A stretch of 64,000 bases of DNA from Corticium candelabrum (GCF_963422355.1 NC_085098.1:6522265-6586264), one strand, 5' to 3'; shown: positions 37,474 to 52,000, counted from the stretch's first letter. The notes: generated by a model not told the origin, from the sequence alone. A program made the numbers and translations.

Positions 37474-37490
37474 ATGTACCACACACACTA

Positions 37491-37543
<53 letters not shown>

Positions 37544-37546
37544 ACA

Positions 37547-37577
<31 letters not shown>

Positions 37578-37610
37578 CCACACACACACACACCACACAC
37601 ACACACATCA

Positions 37611-37679
<69 letters not shown>
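37474..37679 (+). repeat. (CA)n microsatellite with CCACA interruptions
   Basis: About 205 bp of CA dinucleotides broken by CACCACAC variants. Open frames across it are artefacts of the repeat. Confidence 0.95.
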
Positions 37680-37680
<1 letters not shown>

Positions 37681-38424
37681 CTGGCGCATTGTCCAAAACT
37701 TGTTGGGCTTGCCTACTGGGTATGGAGTATGTGCCTAATTAGTTAAGCATGTTAGCTGAGTGTCCAAGCTCAGCCGCAGCAATTAACTGTATGTGTATGC
37801 GGTACCATTGATTGCATGAGCCAACAGGAGATTACACATCGACGTCAAGATTTATTCTACTAAAACCAAAAATTTGTATGTTGTACAATGCAGCGATCGC
37901 CTAGAGTCCCGGATGTACTGTCGGTCATTTTTAGCTAATCTCGGTCACTTCTCTTCGAAATACCATGGTACCTGCAGCCAGACCCGGCTGCTACGCTAGC
38001 TTCATAATCCCATTGGATAGCAACTAGGTAGAGCAGGTCACATCGTACCGTACGTTGCTGCTGTAGGACTAGTATGTATCTAGATACTTGAAACTGGATA
38101 TCGATCGAACCTGTAGTCTCGATCACAGAATATCATAGTTCGTTAGTCTACTGTTGTTTATTGTTACGAATGTGTCTGTCTAACTAGATCCATGTAGTCT
38201 ACTCCAAACAATATTAGCTATACATGTATAGTCTAGTATAACATTGTCATGTTCGTGAATTTTCACTTTTTATTGACATTTAGATAGCCATTCCTATATC
38301 TAGACCTGTTTCTACTTTTCTGTCAGTCTGGCAGATATAATTATTGATTCTTTATTTTGGATGGGATTGATGATTTTATTGAGCGAAACTGTATCTACCG
38401 CGTGCTCTATTCTGTGGCAAAACT

Positions 38425-38645
38425 AAACAACGAGATGATCGAGACGATGAGATCATGCCATGAGACGCGTAACACGAGGCGATGAGACAATGAGACGAGT
38501 CTCGAAGAAGATGAGACCGCAACGAGACCGTCATGATGAGGCAACGAGACGAGACGAGACGAGATCGTGTGATGATCGAGACAGTGAGATCATGCGATGA
38601 ATGATGAAATTGTAGATAATCTGAGATTACGAGATGAGACCATGC
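38425..38645 (+). repeat. GAGAC/GATGAGAC degenerate tandem repeat
   Basis: Irregular repeats of GAGAC, GATGAGAC and ATCGAGAC across about 220 bp. It is strongly purine-biased on this strand and no coding potential was recognised. Confidence 0.7.
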
Positions 38646-39255
38646 AGCTGTAACACCGTATTTTATCTACTATCGGTACCTAGAGAAAATATATTATCTG
38701 AAGATTTTTTGCACTCGTGTTCTTTTGTGATTGCATTATGTAAAGAATTATACTAGCTAGGGCTTAGTAATTAGCAAATGAAAAGCTAGGCTTGTGCGTT
38801 TGCTCCACAAAACCAAATGCCTAGACGCTAGCGCCACGTTTTTAATCAATAATTATATCATTCGAATATGTGTATGAATTGTAATTTTTACTTCTATAAT
38901 GTGGCTGCAATTGCAAATATAGGTAGGCGACTACTGCCTTGCGCGCGGGCTAGATAATTAGATACTATTAGATAATTAGACGGGAGTGACATGTAGGCGG
39001 GAATTACCGGGAAACGCCCGCGAAGGGTTAGATCTATAGCTAACGTCTAGCGCATGCAGGCAGCTGTAGTGGAGCTGGGATTAATTAAAACTGTTTATCA
39101 TGATACCACCTGACAAAACATAGCCATTTTGATGTAAACGTTGGCCTCATCGTGGAGGATCTTACCCTGGGCGCCCTCGACGTGGATCCAGAGGCTTCGA
39201 ATAGTCGAGGCATTCCTCAAACCCACGAGGGAGAGGGGAGAGTCACGATTATCTG

Positions 39256-39864
39256 CAGAGTTGCCAACCTGGAATACTGAAAATGCGTGAGATCTCAGAT
39301 TTTCATCAGTACTCTATATCTGCCTAGAGGCGTGGCCACAAAACTAATACCTAAATAACTAAAAAACAACACAGTGTTTCAATACGCATTAGACAATAAT
39401 TAACTAGCAAGTACTCGCAGAATTAGAATTTCTGCTAGTAACGATAAACCAATATAGTTTAGGCATGCAGTAAATCAGTCTCGCGTAATCAGCCCCTCCC
39501 TCTTTTGGACTTCCCGAGGACGTCCGAAAGTTGAAAGCAGGAGGGAAATTAGGGATGCGCGGACTAGTACAATAGTAGAATTGGCTGAATCTGTTTGACA
39601 GCTTCAGAACTAGACTTGCCTGGGGTTGGTTATTCGTAATGATCGATCACTTTACGGCAGTCTCGTTAGTTTCATATTTCTATCAGACACTACAGATTTT
39701 TACGTGAATCTATGGTGTACCTACAGCTTCACTGTACACGTGTGCCTGGGTCTAGTTCCGGCAATCTAAAAGGTGCGTGAGATCTGGGTTCCTTGCGTGT
39801 GAGCGTGTGACCCGAAGGAACTTGCGTGAGACTCACGCAAGTTGCGTGTGAGTTGGCAACTCTG
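39256..39864. mobile_element. Non-autonomous DNA transposon with 13-bp TIRs and flanking TATCTG duplication
   Basis: The element starts CAGAGTTGCCAAC and ends GTTGGCAACTCTG. It is flanked directly on both sides by TATCTG (39250-39255 and 39865-39870), a probable target-site duplication. TGCGTGAGATCT occurs twice inside near the two ends. There is no transposase ORF in 609 bp. The CAG-start termini recall hAT elements, but a 6-bp duplication is shorter than the usual 8, so the superfamily is open. Confidence 0.75.
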
Positions 39865-40759
39865 TATCTGGAATGGGATTTGAGTTCGCGAGAGTCTAAA
39901 ACAACAAACTCGTTACGTACATATTTAAGTTAAAGATATACTAGAATACATCATAATCATTGTTTTGTAGCCTAGGCTTGTCTAGAATGGATATTTTTAT
40001 TTACAAATATGTTTCGGTTCACTAGGTTTTGCATGGGTGTTTCGATGAGAGATGCCATATTTATTCGTCGTATGTCTATACGACTCCTCGAGCTCCTTGG
40101 GTTTTAGTACGACATTTCCTTACGGCATAGGAGTACACGTTTGGGCAAGTATTACGCAGTAGGCGGAGCGTGTCGTCCTGTCGGTACGTCACGTGACCGG
40201 CCTGCACTACGTACCTTACCGTTTCACTCCTCGGCTAGTTTAGTAATGGAGTAGAGTAGGGACTCTGGGACTACCCCTAGTACTCATTAGCATACTGATT
40301 GACTATGACACTCTATAGTACTGTGGCATGTGGTTAGCCAGTCTGGTGTAGTCTGGTGTAGTATTGCATAGACACTGTAAGCGAGCTGCAGTAGAACCAA
40401 TATATAGTCGGTAACGACACAAGTAACGTGTATAGTTTACATGTGCAGCAACTGCCTGTTTATACATTAGCTATCTATATACTCAGCTAGCTAAATAGAC
40501 GTGGACTTGTGTAGATTGCCACACTGCTAACACTACGTAGGGGCCAGAGCACTTTGCCAGTATGGTCTCATTGTAAATTTCTGTATTTCATTATTGTGCT
40601 AGCTCTGATCGACGATGTACGCCGTTATATCATTACACCTTATGCTTTCAGTCAATCTCTAACAAAAAATAAGAAAAAAGTAAGGCTAGCTAGTGCCAGC
40701 ACAGCGTATAAGCCTTCAATAACAACCAACATCGACGTCGAAGTCTACATGATTACTGA

Positions 40760-43700
40760 TCACTGAAGCAGTTCGCTGCACGTCTTACAACAGTACCGTC
40801 TGAGCACTTTGCTGTTGCATGCATTCAGACAGTTGGACTGCAAAAGCACCTTGCACACCTTTATATTTTTATCACGAGAACACGCTACATACACACAACA
40901 AAGCTGAATACAAAATGACCTATAAAGCAAATGATAACCAGAAACTTACCAATGGGACAATGTTTGATGTTGCAGGAGCGCTTAGATTCTGGTTCTGATC
41001 CTTGACAAGTAGGAAAGTTGCAAGACACAGACCGAGTTTGCTTTCCTGGACCACAAGTCTTGGAGCAAGCAGACCATTGGCCAGTAATCCAAGCACCAAC
41101 AATGGGAGGCGCAGGAGTAGTGGGAGCAACAGTGCAAACAGAATTTACACACACTTGATTTGTTCTAGGGCGAGTTAATTTGTTGCAGTGGACAAAGTTT
41201 ACGTTTTTATTGGTGGCTCCATTGCGGCAAACTATAATTCGACGTTGAAAACCTGTTCCACAAGTCTTACTGCAAGCGCTCCATTTCTTGTTCACCCAAT
41301 AATAGCTAAGCACACAGTCAAAGTCGTCATGATTTCATTGAAACTGAGAACATGGCACAACATACCTGGGGTTACCAGAGCAATTGCCAGCATCACATGC
41401 CTCACTTTGTCGAGGCAAAAGAGGCAAGCCAAAACATCTGCTGTCATCAACATCAATACCAGTGCGTAGACGAGAACACCTAAGTTCAGTAATAACTTTC
41501 CCTAGTAACAGAATACAGTGTTATTGTTTTATACTATGAAACAAGTTTTGTGAACTTACCCTTGCCACACGTTACACTGCAGGTTGTTCGTCTTGACGAC
41601 CATCCATAGACAGGAGGTTGTTTCACTGAGACTGATGCTGGTAGGTCATAACTGTAGACAACTCCTGGATTGGTACCACTTTTGTAATCATAATATATTT
41701 TGACCATCACTGGCTGAGTAATCAGTCCAGCACTGTTTATTGTTTCAACTGTTGACCCAGGCCGCTCGTACACAAAGAGCGATCCTGCAGCAGTCTTTGT
41801 CTGAGAGTTTGAACCCACCTTAGGTATGTTGAATACTGAAACGCCATTGGAGGAAAGAGCCAGTGTGATTGAAGGAGATCGCGATTTTTCAGAGATTGAA
41901 ATTTGACTTGCTCTAGCAGGAATTTCAATAACATCATAATATCCTATTAATGACAGTAAGTTGCAAATATAGTATACATACTTACAGTCGTGAGTGTGGG
42001 TGTGTACTGCATTTCTCTACATAAATAACTAACCTGTCCATTGATGTTGCAGATGGTAGACTCCAGTATGCCGTCTGCAGTTTTTGGAGTTACCGTTTCC
42101 TCCACAGACACCACATCGATCGAATTGCTTAGTGGATCCATAGATATTGTCACAACCAACAGGCTATATAACCAACCAAAACGTAATATTATGACAAAGA
42201 AATTTTCATTTAATACAAATACTTACGTGACATTTTCCATAGTAACAACGATCGTTTGTTCTGTTGTTACAGTGAGTACCCTGTGCCGCCTCGGCTGAAG
42301 TTACTGTATATTTGACACTAGAGATCGACACACATTTCAGCTGACACTGATTTTTCTCAGGGACTGCAAAGCACAGTTATAAATCAAACTCAAGCAAATG
42401 ACAAGGTAAGTCTAATGTACCATTGTAATCTGGAACAAGCTCAATTCCTGGTTTGAGCTTGTTGTGTAGTGAACATTGCTGTTGTCGGTAGTCAACCAAT
42501 TCGGGGCACGGTGTGGGGTTACAATATTCTATATCTGTAGACTTTCCAGTACAATCACGTCCACAATTAGAAGGCCTATGATAGAACGTACATTATTGGA
42601 TTTTGAAAGAAACGTTTTGTGACATGTTACTTACGCTGGGTTTGCACATCGACGCTCTCTGTATCGAAAGCCTCCTCCACATGTTCGACCACAGGAAGTG
42701 AATCCCGACCAACTACTCCACTGCCCATCGATCACTGCATGTGCTGAGTTTGGGACACAAGGTTCAGGCCCAGGTTTAGGAGTTGTGCCAGGAGTTTTGG
42801 TGGTGGGGTTAGGATTCTCAGGATCGGGTGGGGGTGGAGCAGGACCGTCGTTAAAGTCTCTAAAAGCAGGCAACTGTGGTTTCAACGCTTCGGATTTGGG
42901 TACACAGCGCCTTCTGTAGCAAACCTGCAAAACACAGTGTTAAGATAATACAAACTAATGATTCAGTCTTTGGTTGGTTGTACTTTGTCTCCTCTCCAAT
43001 TTGATTGATAATCACAGGGTGTACCATCAGCTGCACCCGTGTAAGTACTCACACAAACTGAGTACTCTTTGTCATCACACCAAATTTTGGTGCAGATTTG
43101 GTGGTCGGCATAGTCGGGTTCTTTGTAGCAGTAAGTTGCATACTTGCCGAATGAATACTTGCACTGCCGATCACGGGTGTGGAGTAAACCGGGAAATTTG
43201 TAGCTATCACGTCCAAATCCAGATTCCCAGTTGCTCGGCACATCTCTAAGACATTGCGTATCCCCATCTCTACAATAACAAATTGTGGCTTTTTTCTAGA
43301 CCAATACTTTCAATTGTGCAAATACTGTACCTCAGATAACCCAATAGGTAGTCCTTGCTGCAAGATGAAAACAAGAAAATATTTTGAGCATTGCTTGTTG
43401 TTGATTTCATAAGGTAGCCATCTTCATGTCTACAGCGTCCATTGGAACCGTCGTGCAACATTCCAAGACTAAATGGTTTTATTAAAGATTAGTAATGAAA
43501 ATGCTGGCAGTGACTTCATTTCTTACTTGTGTCCCAGTTCATGACCAAATACAAACCCAATCTGCATTCCCTTGTCTGCATTGATTGAGCACGCGTAATC
43601 TTTATCACACATTCCTTCAATCCATGCACGACCTGCAATAGATATATGGTAAGTACAAAAGATTGCTATAAAATGGAAAGAGCTTACCAAGCTCCCAACA

Positions 43701-45459
43701 GTCCTCATTTCTATTATAGCACATTCCTCGTCTGAACACAATCACCTGTTACATGGTTACATAATTCTGTTGTTATTTCTCCATACTCACCCAATCAGAA
43801 GGAATGCGTGGTCGTAGTCAAGCGGGTCACTAGCATCGTGTGTTTTTGTCTTTGATTGCCACTTGCAGAAACTCTCAAGACTTGTCTTTGAGTCCTGAGA
43901 AATGTGCAAGCCTTGCCTTGTTTGTGCCTGTATAATAATAAAGTGAAGATTAATATAAATGTTCTAGAAACAATCACAAATCAAAGCCCTTACATTATAT
44001 GTTCCAAAAATTTGAATTCTGTTGAGAACGAGTCGCACATCAAATCCAAGGTTGAACTTGTTATACAAACTACTGGCCTATACAATTAGAGGCAAATTAA
44101 GAATTATACTCATTGTCATCTGTTACAGCCCTTACAATGTTCATCAGTGTAATGATATAATTCTTTGTAGATCCTGTATTTGAGCCATGCTTCTCGTGGA
44201 GATCACTGTCTGCAACAACCAGTGATTCGATAATGTATCGACCACCCAAGTTTGATCCGGATGAATCAAATAAATCTTCATTTTGTATACGACCAAATTG
44301 CAAATCTTCTCGAAGCTTCTTGTTTGTTTTGTAAACTTTATTTGGCACCGATCCTACATACAGTAGAATGCTCCAATATTTATCTGTAAATACAGCCCAA
44401 CACACCTACTCACCTTCGACACCACAATCAGCTTGACCAAAATTTGGCCTTGGGGTTGCTCCTGAGTCTAGCGATTGGTTTGCAGCTCTTTTGTAAACAA
44501 CATGTGTGTGGTTGTCAGGATTGCCTTCAGAGCTGATCAAGTGATCCGGTAAAGGTTGAACATAGGAGTGATGATTGCCAGTCATGACAACACCCATCTA
44601 AATATTTATGTCACCAAATAATATTATGCTGCATGATCACATGCATGAGCAGGGTTCAAAAAATGCAAGCTGTGCATGTGGTCTGACTGTCTATGGCGGC
44701 AAAGATTAATGCCTAAACAAATATAAAAAAATATTGGAGCAACACTTTAGTTATGTGTGAGTAAATCGTTGTGTCTACTACTACTGACCCAAATTGGTTC
44801 TAGTACAATGCATTCACACATGCACAGAATTATATGCATGAACTTGATTGGTTGTTTCAGAGTACTCACCAAGCCTTTGCAGTTGCTAATTGCTACGTGT
44901 GATGGTGCTGAGTGGGAAGTTAGATTTCCGACATAGTGACATAGAGTCACCTCAAAGTCTGTTTGCACAGTACCATTGTCTCCATAGACCTGCATGAAGA
45001 ATCCAGGAGCAAGAAGACCAGTATTTGGCTTCACCGTCATTTGATGACGTTCTCCAAACGCAGTGAATTCGAAATGAGCTGGGAGGTCTTGAATTAAGTG
45101 GTGTTCTTCACGTCTAGCTCTTGTGTGTGGGGTGTCGAGGTCATGACTGAGATAATCACCTTTATGGTCTGTCTGTACAGGTGTGACAACTTCATATTCT
45201 GGAACTGCAACAAACGTCATGATTGTATTGCAATTGTGCTACAGAAATTAATGACTATATTCCACTTACTGTCTTCGAGTCCTCTTGCTCCAAGAACTTC
45301 TTCGATGTCTTTTGAAGTCATGAAATGATGCAGCTGTAGCACACACAAATCATAAGGAAGGTGCTAGGGCACAAGATCACAAGTTTTGCTCACTGGTTTG
45401 GAACGGACAGCTGTGATGATACAGCTGCACAGCAATCCAACGAGCAGCAAAAGCTTCAT
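40760..45459 (-). CDS. ADAMTS-type metalloprotease D
   Basis: The signal peptide exon MKLLLLVGLLCSCIITAVRS starts at 45459. The longer open frame upstream is not needed. Prodomain: [42 protein letters not shown]. Catalytic domain from about 44260 ([19 protein letters not shown]); zinc site HELGHNLGMLHDG across an intron, Met-turn DGYLMK. Then disintegrin-like ([16 protein letters not shown]), TSP1-1 (WSSWSGFTSCGRTCGGG), a Pro-rich linker ([14 protein letters not shown]), Cys-rich, spacer, three more TSP1 modules and the PLAC-like exon ending CCKTCSELLQ at 40760. Domain order and intron positions match gene C. It has one TSP1 fewer because C gained a tandem copy. Confidence 0.88.
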
Positions 45460-45504
45460 TCTGCCTGGCTGTGTTTGCAACTGCTTCTGTGGACTTGTTG
45501 CTAG

Positions 45505-45510
45505 TTTATA
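45505..45510 (-). promoter_or_regulatory. TATA box of ADAMTS D
   Basis: TATAAA on the minus strand, 46 bp upstream of the ATG at 45459, in the same position as the box of gene C. Confidence 0.5.
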
Positions 45511-46053
45511 TTGCACAGTTGTTCCTCCCACAAGAGGTTTCCTAGAAACCCTATTGACAGAAGTGCTGGTGTGCCAATGTGACTCACGTAGAACTTCCTG
45601 ACCTGTGACCACAGGGCGGGGCGGATAACAGTGGGTACCGGTACCCTAAGCTTACTTACTAGTACACAGCACTTAGTCTATGACGTCAACCCCAGGTTTT
45701 ACTTGTCTTAGCTGCTTCAACTCCGTACATCACACCGTTTAGGGATTTCCTCTGGAGATAAAACATGACGTTAGCTAGCTAGAGGTTGAAGAAGACAGTA
45801 GTTGTCACCAGCAAAAACAACTTATTTCCTCCCTTTGACAGCTTCTTCTTGCGTAAGGCTTCAGGTCACCAATGTCACCAAACAATTACATTGTAACTAC
45901 AGAGGCTTGGCTAATTTACTTAATTAAACAAACACCATGTCAGAGTCTATGATTAGACAAACGATCCTTATTTCTTATTACTATCTTACTTCTGAGTACT
46001 CATATCAAACAATGACAAATACACTTGAAACTACGTAAGCAAATGCCATGGAC
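45511..46053. other. Intergenic region between ADAMTS D and the cadherin
   Basis: This holds the promoter side of gene D and presumably the 3' UTR of the cadherin. No other feature was recognised. Confidence 0.6.
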
Positions 46054-49000
46054 TTAGCATGAAGTATCAGCTGACAAACTACTTGTAGCCAGCATATCAG
46101 CTACTTTCTTAAACTCAGGTCCAAAGTTCCGAACCCGTTCCCAGAACGCTCCTTCCGGTTCACTGTCCGAGTCACCAATGCCACTCAAAGTGCTGAGGGA
46201 TCCAGACTGTGATAATATTCCTTCTTCAGTAAAACAACACAACAGATCCGTGATTTCATTCTCTTTTGCTCCTAGCTCAGCTAGTTTAGCTGTCATGAAA
46301 CCCTCCACTTCCCCATAATGTTCAGCTGATACACTATTGACACCTTTAGCAGCAGAGGAAGGCATTGCCCTAACCGGGAACGCAGAATTTTCTTGTTCCT
46401 CATCTTCTAGCACTGGGGTAGGTCTTCGCATTGAAGCCTTAGGATCAGAACCAGATTCAACCACAGTACCTCCTCTTGTTGATGTCATTTCAGCATCCTC
46501 CTCAGTGCTAGGATAATTAGCAAACACTAAAGGTGCAGTGACATATCTTGGCTCAATATTTCCCAGAACCGCAGAATTAGGCCTTGGCTTAGGTCTTGGT
46601 TTAGGTCGTGGTTTAGGTCTTGGTTTAAAACTGGAATTCTGTGTAGAATCAGACCAACGCTTGTCCGACTGAACACTTTCATTACAGTCTTCTTCTCCTG
46701 CTCCTTCTGTATCTGGACCTGCCAACTCTTGGCGTGTTTCAAAATCTCTGACATAGCGCATAGCTGGACCCTCTATCATACCAAAGTGATTAGTTCCAAA
46801 GTCACCACTTTCATCTCTAGCAATGTGGCCCTTGCCTCTACGTGAAGAGCACCATACTCTAACCATAACTATCATAACTACCACAATGAATATTACAACA
46901 CATGCCACCACGAAAGCCACAATCTCCAGTCGTTGATCAGCTCTCTCCAATTGAGGAAACACGACTCTCAGGCATTCGTATGCTCCATTAGTATTTCTGC
47001 ATTCTTCTCCAGGCAAGCAAGGATGCGACTCGCACTCATTGATGTCAGTTTGACAAGCTTCTCCAGTGTATCCACTCAAACAGAGACATTTTCCAGCAGA
47101 CACACAAGTAGCACCATTTCGACATGGAGAGTAACTGCAATTAATAGGCACACAGCTATATGCTTCCCATTCATCGTCACACATCTCTGTTAGCAGACAT
47201 GGAGATGGGTCACAGACTTGTCTAGCAAGACACCCTGATACTACACTGGGTGATGACGCCTTAATAGAAAAGTCATTGCTCATCTCTCCAATTCCCGGCA
47301 TTTCAACTCCATCCAAACGTGGATCTTGCAAGCAACCTTCAAATCCATATTCAGCCTTGGAAACGTTTGACGTGGGTTCACCACCAACATAATATACACC
47401 ATCTAACGGTAGCACAAACAAATAATGTGACTTTACTGCGCTTTGTTCTGTAGTGTCTGTTCCATCAAGAGTAAGAAAAGCAGTGTTTCCTAGACGCTCC
47501 ACAACAAGTTCATGCCACCGACCATCGGCTACATTAGCAGCCAGATCTAGCTGAGTACTGCCTTCTGTGCCAGCATTTAGATTGAAGATGAATCGTGGCC
47601 TACCCATGTCAACCTACAACAGAACATGAACTACCAAACCACACTGTAAAACTGATCGAAATATTACTTCTAATCGATTCAGCTGAGTTTCAGTTTTAAT
47701 TGTCCATATAATCATTCTTCTTGATGCCGCTTGAGTTCTCAACCGTATTTCAAACTTGTCAGAGTATTTCAGAGCAACGTCAGTATCGCGACTTGCACGC
47801 TGCCTAAACTGATTTAGGACTTCATAAGACACATACCCATTGCCATCAAATTTCATGGGTTTCCGTTCTACAACACAAATGCTACAAATGTCACATCAAC
47901 TTTACTATCAATCACAAAATCAACTGAACCTTCCGAGCACTGGCTTCCTGTGTATCCCAAGTTACAAGTACATTTGTAACTGTTCCAAGCTTCTGAGCAT
48001 GCTGCGTTACCACTACACGGATTGCTTGCACAGCCCCTCTCCATTACTGGGCAGCCTTCTTGAACTCGTTGCTGTTTTAGAGGTGATCTTACATCCAAGA
48101 CTGTCCTCCCAGTTATGAAAACTTCTTCTATGCAACCTGAATACTTACGACTTATAGTAGGGTACATGAAATTTTGTCCATAGTTCTCGGAGCCACCGAT
48201 AAACAATGGAGCACTGAGATCCAGTGAACTAATACAACAAATGCAGTAAAACATCAGCAACCATGGTGTATTTGTCATTTAACAAGTGTGCATGCATCAC
48301 GAGACACACACATGCATGTACACCCCCACTCACATCCCGATCCACCCACACCTAGAGGCTGAAAGTGTCATACGGGAACCGGACACTGCCAGGCTCATGT
48401 GAGTCTGGGGACGAGGCTACCCACACCCACCCCCACCCGCCCACACACACACACAGAGCACTTGTCCACATAATGCAATGCAAGGGCAGTGAATATGAAT
48501 ATAACTTTTACCTAAAGTTTCCCATTGTTTGAGTCTCTGCAAAGCAGTTTGATGTGTCCAGGGTATCACCTGAACCAATTCGTTTGACCAGTGGTAGTCG
48601 ACAGTTATCTAAAGTCATGTTTATGAGCTAAACACACACACATCAATTGCTATCACCAAATTTCCACATCAAATGCTATACAAGCAGCACATACGTTTTC
48701 ATGCCATCCAATATCCAGTGTGTGCCATACTCCATCATTTACAATTGGTTCTGTGGATATCTTCAGCTGTGCCACACTCCCTCCAACCGTATATCGTATA
48801 ACCAGTTTACCTCCAAATACCTCAACAGCAATGAAATCATTTTCTATCTGATCGTAGCGTCCATTGAACAACAGCAAGCCATCCTCATCTTCAGTAACAA
48901 ACTTAAAAGACAGCCTGCCACTGCGGCGTAATTCAACACTTGGAAACATGAGAAATGAACCTGAAGTGAAACTCGCTCGAATCAATTCACAGTGCTCTCC

Positions 49001-52000
49001 ACTCCTCTCATCAGAACAACTACACCTAGTTTGTGATCCACGCTGATGACATGTTCCACCGTGAAGACACACAAATGTCTCACAAAGATTGACACAATTG
49101 AACCCAGATGAAGTCTTTGCATCTGGAGTGCACTGCAGATTATCTGGACATCGGGCAACTTCACATGGAGATATTTCAGTTTCACACATACGACCAGTAT
49201 ACTCAACACCACAAACACATCTATAGCCGCCAAATCCATTGACACATCTACCACCATTTTGACAAGGATTATTGAAACACTCATTGACATCAATTTGACA
49301 CATGTCTCCTTCAAACCCCAATGGACAAATGCAGTCAAATTCATATGTGTTTGGTATGCATGTCCCACCAAATTTACAAGGATTCTGCAAACAAGTCACG
49401 TTCTCATTCTCTTCGTCTGAAATTTCACAATGTGATCCTTTGAAGTTTGTATCACATGTACAAGTGACAACACCATATGGACCAGATGTACAACTCCCTT
49501 GGTTCTGGCACACTGGCTGGTCTTGTCCACAATGGTCACTTGCAAAAACTGGCTGTTCACACTGATGACCAGTATAATCACTTGGGCACATACATGAAAA
49601 CATGGTAGGTTGATCAACGCACTTGCCACCGTTGAGGCATGGCTGAGACTGACAGTAATCTTCCTTGAATTCACAAAATGTTCCAGTTATGTTGCTTGGA
49701 CAATGACAAGTAAATGACGCAACATTATTAGTGCACACACCTTCATGCTGACAAGGAGAAGAATAGCAGAAATCCATCTTGCCCTGCCCACAGTCTTTGC
49801 CATAGAACCCAGGAACACAAGAGCAGTTATAGTCAGTGACCTTATGCAATGACTGCATCCAAAGAAAATCCGATTCCACAACATCAAACTTCTCTCCCAG
49901 CACAAACACATTCTCGCATATGCCGTGGTTCTTGCAAGGCTCTGGGACACAATGATCATTTGTGACAGCAAGAAATTTGAGGACCAACTGGAACTCGATC
50001 AATGATCTATTCCTGAAGATCTCACTTTGAACATATTGTCTTCGAAACAGAAACGGTTCCTTCTCCTTCTTGTCAAGAACAACAAAGACAACATCAATTA
50101 CTGCTTTTGGGTAAAACTGAGGCACAGCTTGGACACTCAAAACTAAAATGCTGGAATGATCAACATTCAATACTTCGGCTACCACATCTTTGAATGCCTT
50201 ATAGTGACTGCCAATAAATAAACTAGGAGACACACCTTCCAGTCGAACAGTTACACTCTGTTTCCTCATCTCATCATTTACACGTTGAAAAAACATTTTC
50301 ACAACAGTGTCATATGATCGGCCTTGATGAGCAGTTACATTAAGTGTGTACTCAGAATTTACTGGCGTTTGTCTGACTGACAAAACGCCAGTGGTACCAT
50401 TCAAACTAAAAGTATTTATGTCACCTAGAAGTATTTCATACGTCATCTGATCACTATCGTCTGGATCATAAATCCCAACCCTTCCAATTGTGCCGACAAA
50501 CTGATCAATGTAATTGACCAAGAAGTCTCGCCTGTGGATAACTGGATCATTATCACTTATATCTGAGATCTCAATATGCACTTTAGTGCTTGATGATAGT
50601 GGGGGATCACCTGCATCAGTAGCAGTGACTGTCAATACATACTCTTTTTGCAGTTCACGATCAAATGTTGAGTTGCACAGTATTTGATCTCCTCTCAAAA
50701 TAAAGGCATGATTAATGCGCTCACTGTCTAAACTAAATGTGATACACTTTGTACCACTGGAACAAAGATCAGAATCTGTAGCAGACAGTCTAACAACAAC
50801 ATTATTAGAGCAATCAGTGTTTTCTTTCACACTTGCCTTAGAAACTGTAGGAGAAAAGACTGGATGGTTATCATTTACATCTTCCACTGCGATTTTCACC
50901 GTAGTGTCAGCATACATACGCGAGTCTCCATTGTCACGCACATGAACTCTAAGTTCAAAGATATCTCTAGTCTCTCGATCAAGTGTCTGCAATGTTGTGA
51001 TTGCTCCTGTACTCTCGTTTATGCTAAAGTGGCCATCAGCATTGCCAGCAGTTATAGTGAAGAATAGCTCGGCATTTGAGAACGAATCTCGATCAGAAAC
51101 AGTAGGAATAAAGACAACATCACCAACTAGTACATCTTCTCGGATGTTAGTGCTGTAAGGGAGATTTTCAAACACAGGTTGATTATCATTCACATCAAGC
51201 ACATTGATCAGAATGTTAACAGTTGATGACCCAACTGGAAATCCACCATCACGAGCTTGAATTGTAAGACTGTACACTGTTTTTGCTTCAAAGTCAACTT
51301 GCTGAGCCAAGATGATGTTACCTTTCTTGGAATCAACACGAAAGTTTGGAAAATCAGCGGGATTAACAAGTCCATAAGTCACCTCAGCATTACTACCTTT
51401 GTCTTTGTCAGATGCCGTTACAGCAGTAATAACTGTATCAACTACAGTGTCTTCTGGCAAGTCAACACTAAATAACAAACCAGAAAATTCTGGCAAGTTG
51501 TCATTAACGTCAGTCACAAAAATTACTACTGAAGCATTACTGGACATAGATGGAGTCCCACGATCCATTGCTTCAACTACGAGGTCATAAAATTCTTGCT
51601 GTTCACGATCTAAACTTGCCTCTGTAGTTATCAGACCAGTATTGGCATCAATAGCAAAGGTATGGTTTGCATCATTCCATAGGCTATAACTGATTTTTCC
51701 ATTACTATTGGAATCTTTGTCTGAGGCTGTCACTTGACCAACTGCTGCCCCGGGCACTGAATCTTCTTCAACGTATTGGGTCAGAACATGTGAAGCAAAA
51801 ATAGGAGCATTGTCATTAATGTCCTTAATGAGTACTCTTACGCCAATGACATCCTTCAAATTAAAATTATTAGGGTTCGTTGCTACAACTGTCAGTTGGT
51901 AGCTGGTTGTATTCTCATAATCCAAACCACTCACCACTGCTATATCACCTGACTGGGCATTAATGCTAAACACACTATAAGGTGTCTGACTAGACAACGA

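Larger units (their letters stand above)
37011..40759. other. 3.7-kb intergenic region between ADAMTS C and D
   Basis: No gene is seen. It contains a ~38-bp imperfect direct repeat (TTCACTGT...GTTGCGGCTGTAAT near 37142 and 37204), the CA repeat at 37474-37679, a GAGAC-rich tract at 38425-38645 and a DNA transposon at 39256-39864. The stretches 37690-38420, 38650-39250 and 39871-40759 have only short random ORFs. Confidence 0.7.

Noticed and set aside
37423..37746. His-Thr and Cys-Val repeat ORFs
   Set aside because: Translation of the CA microsatellite in several frames and both strands.
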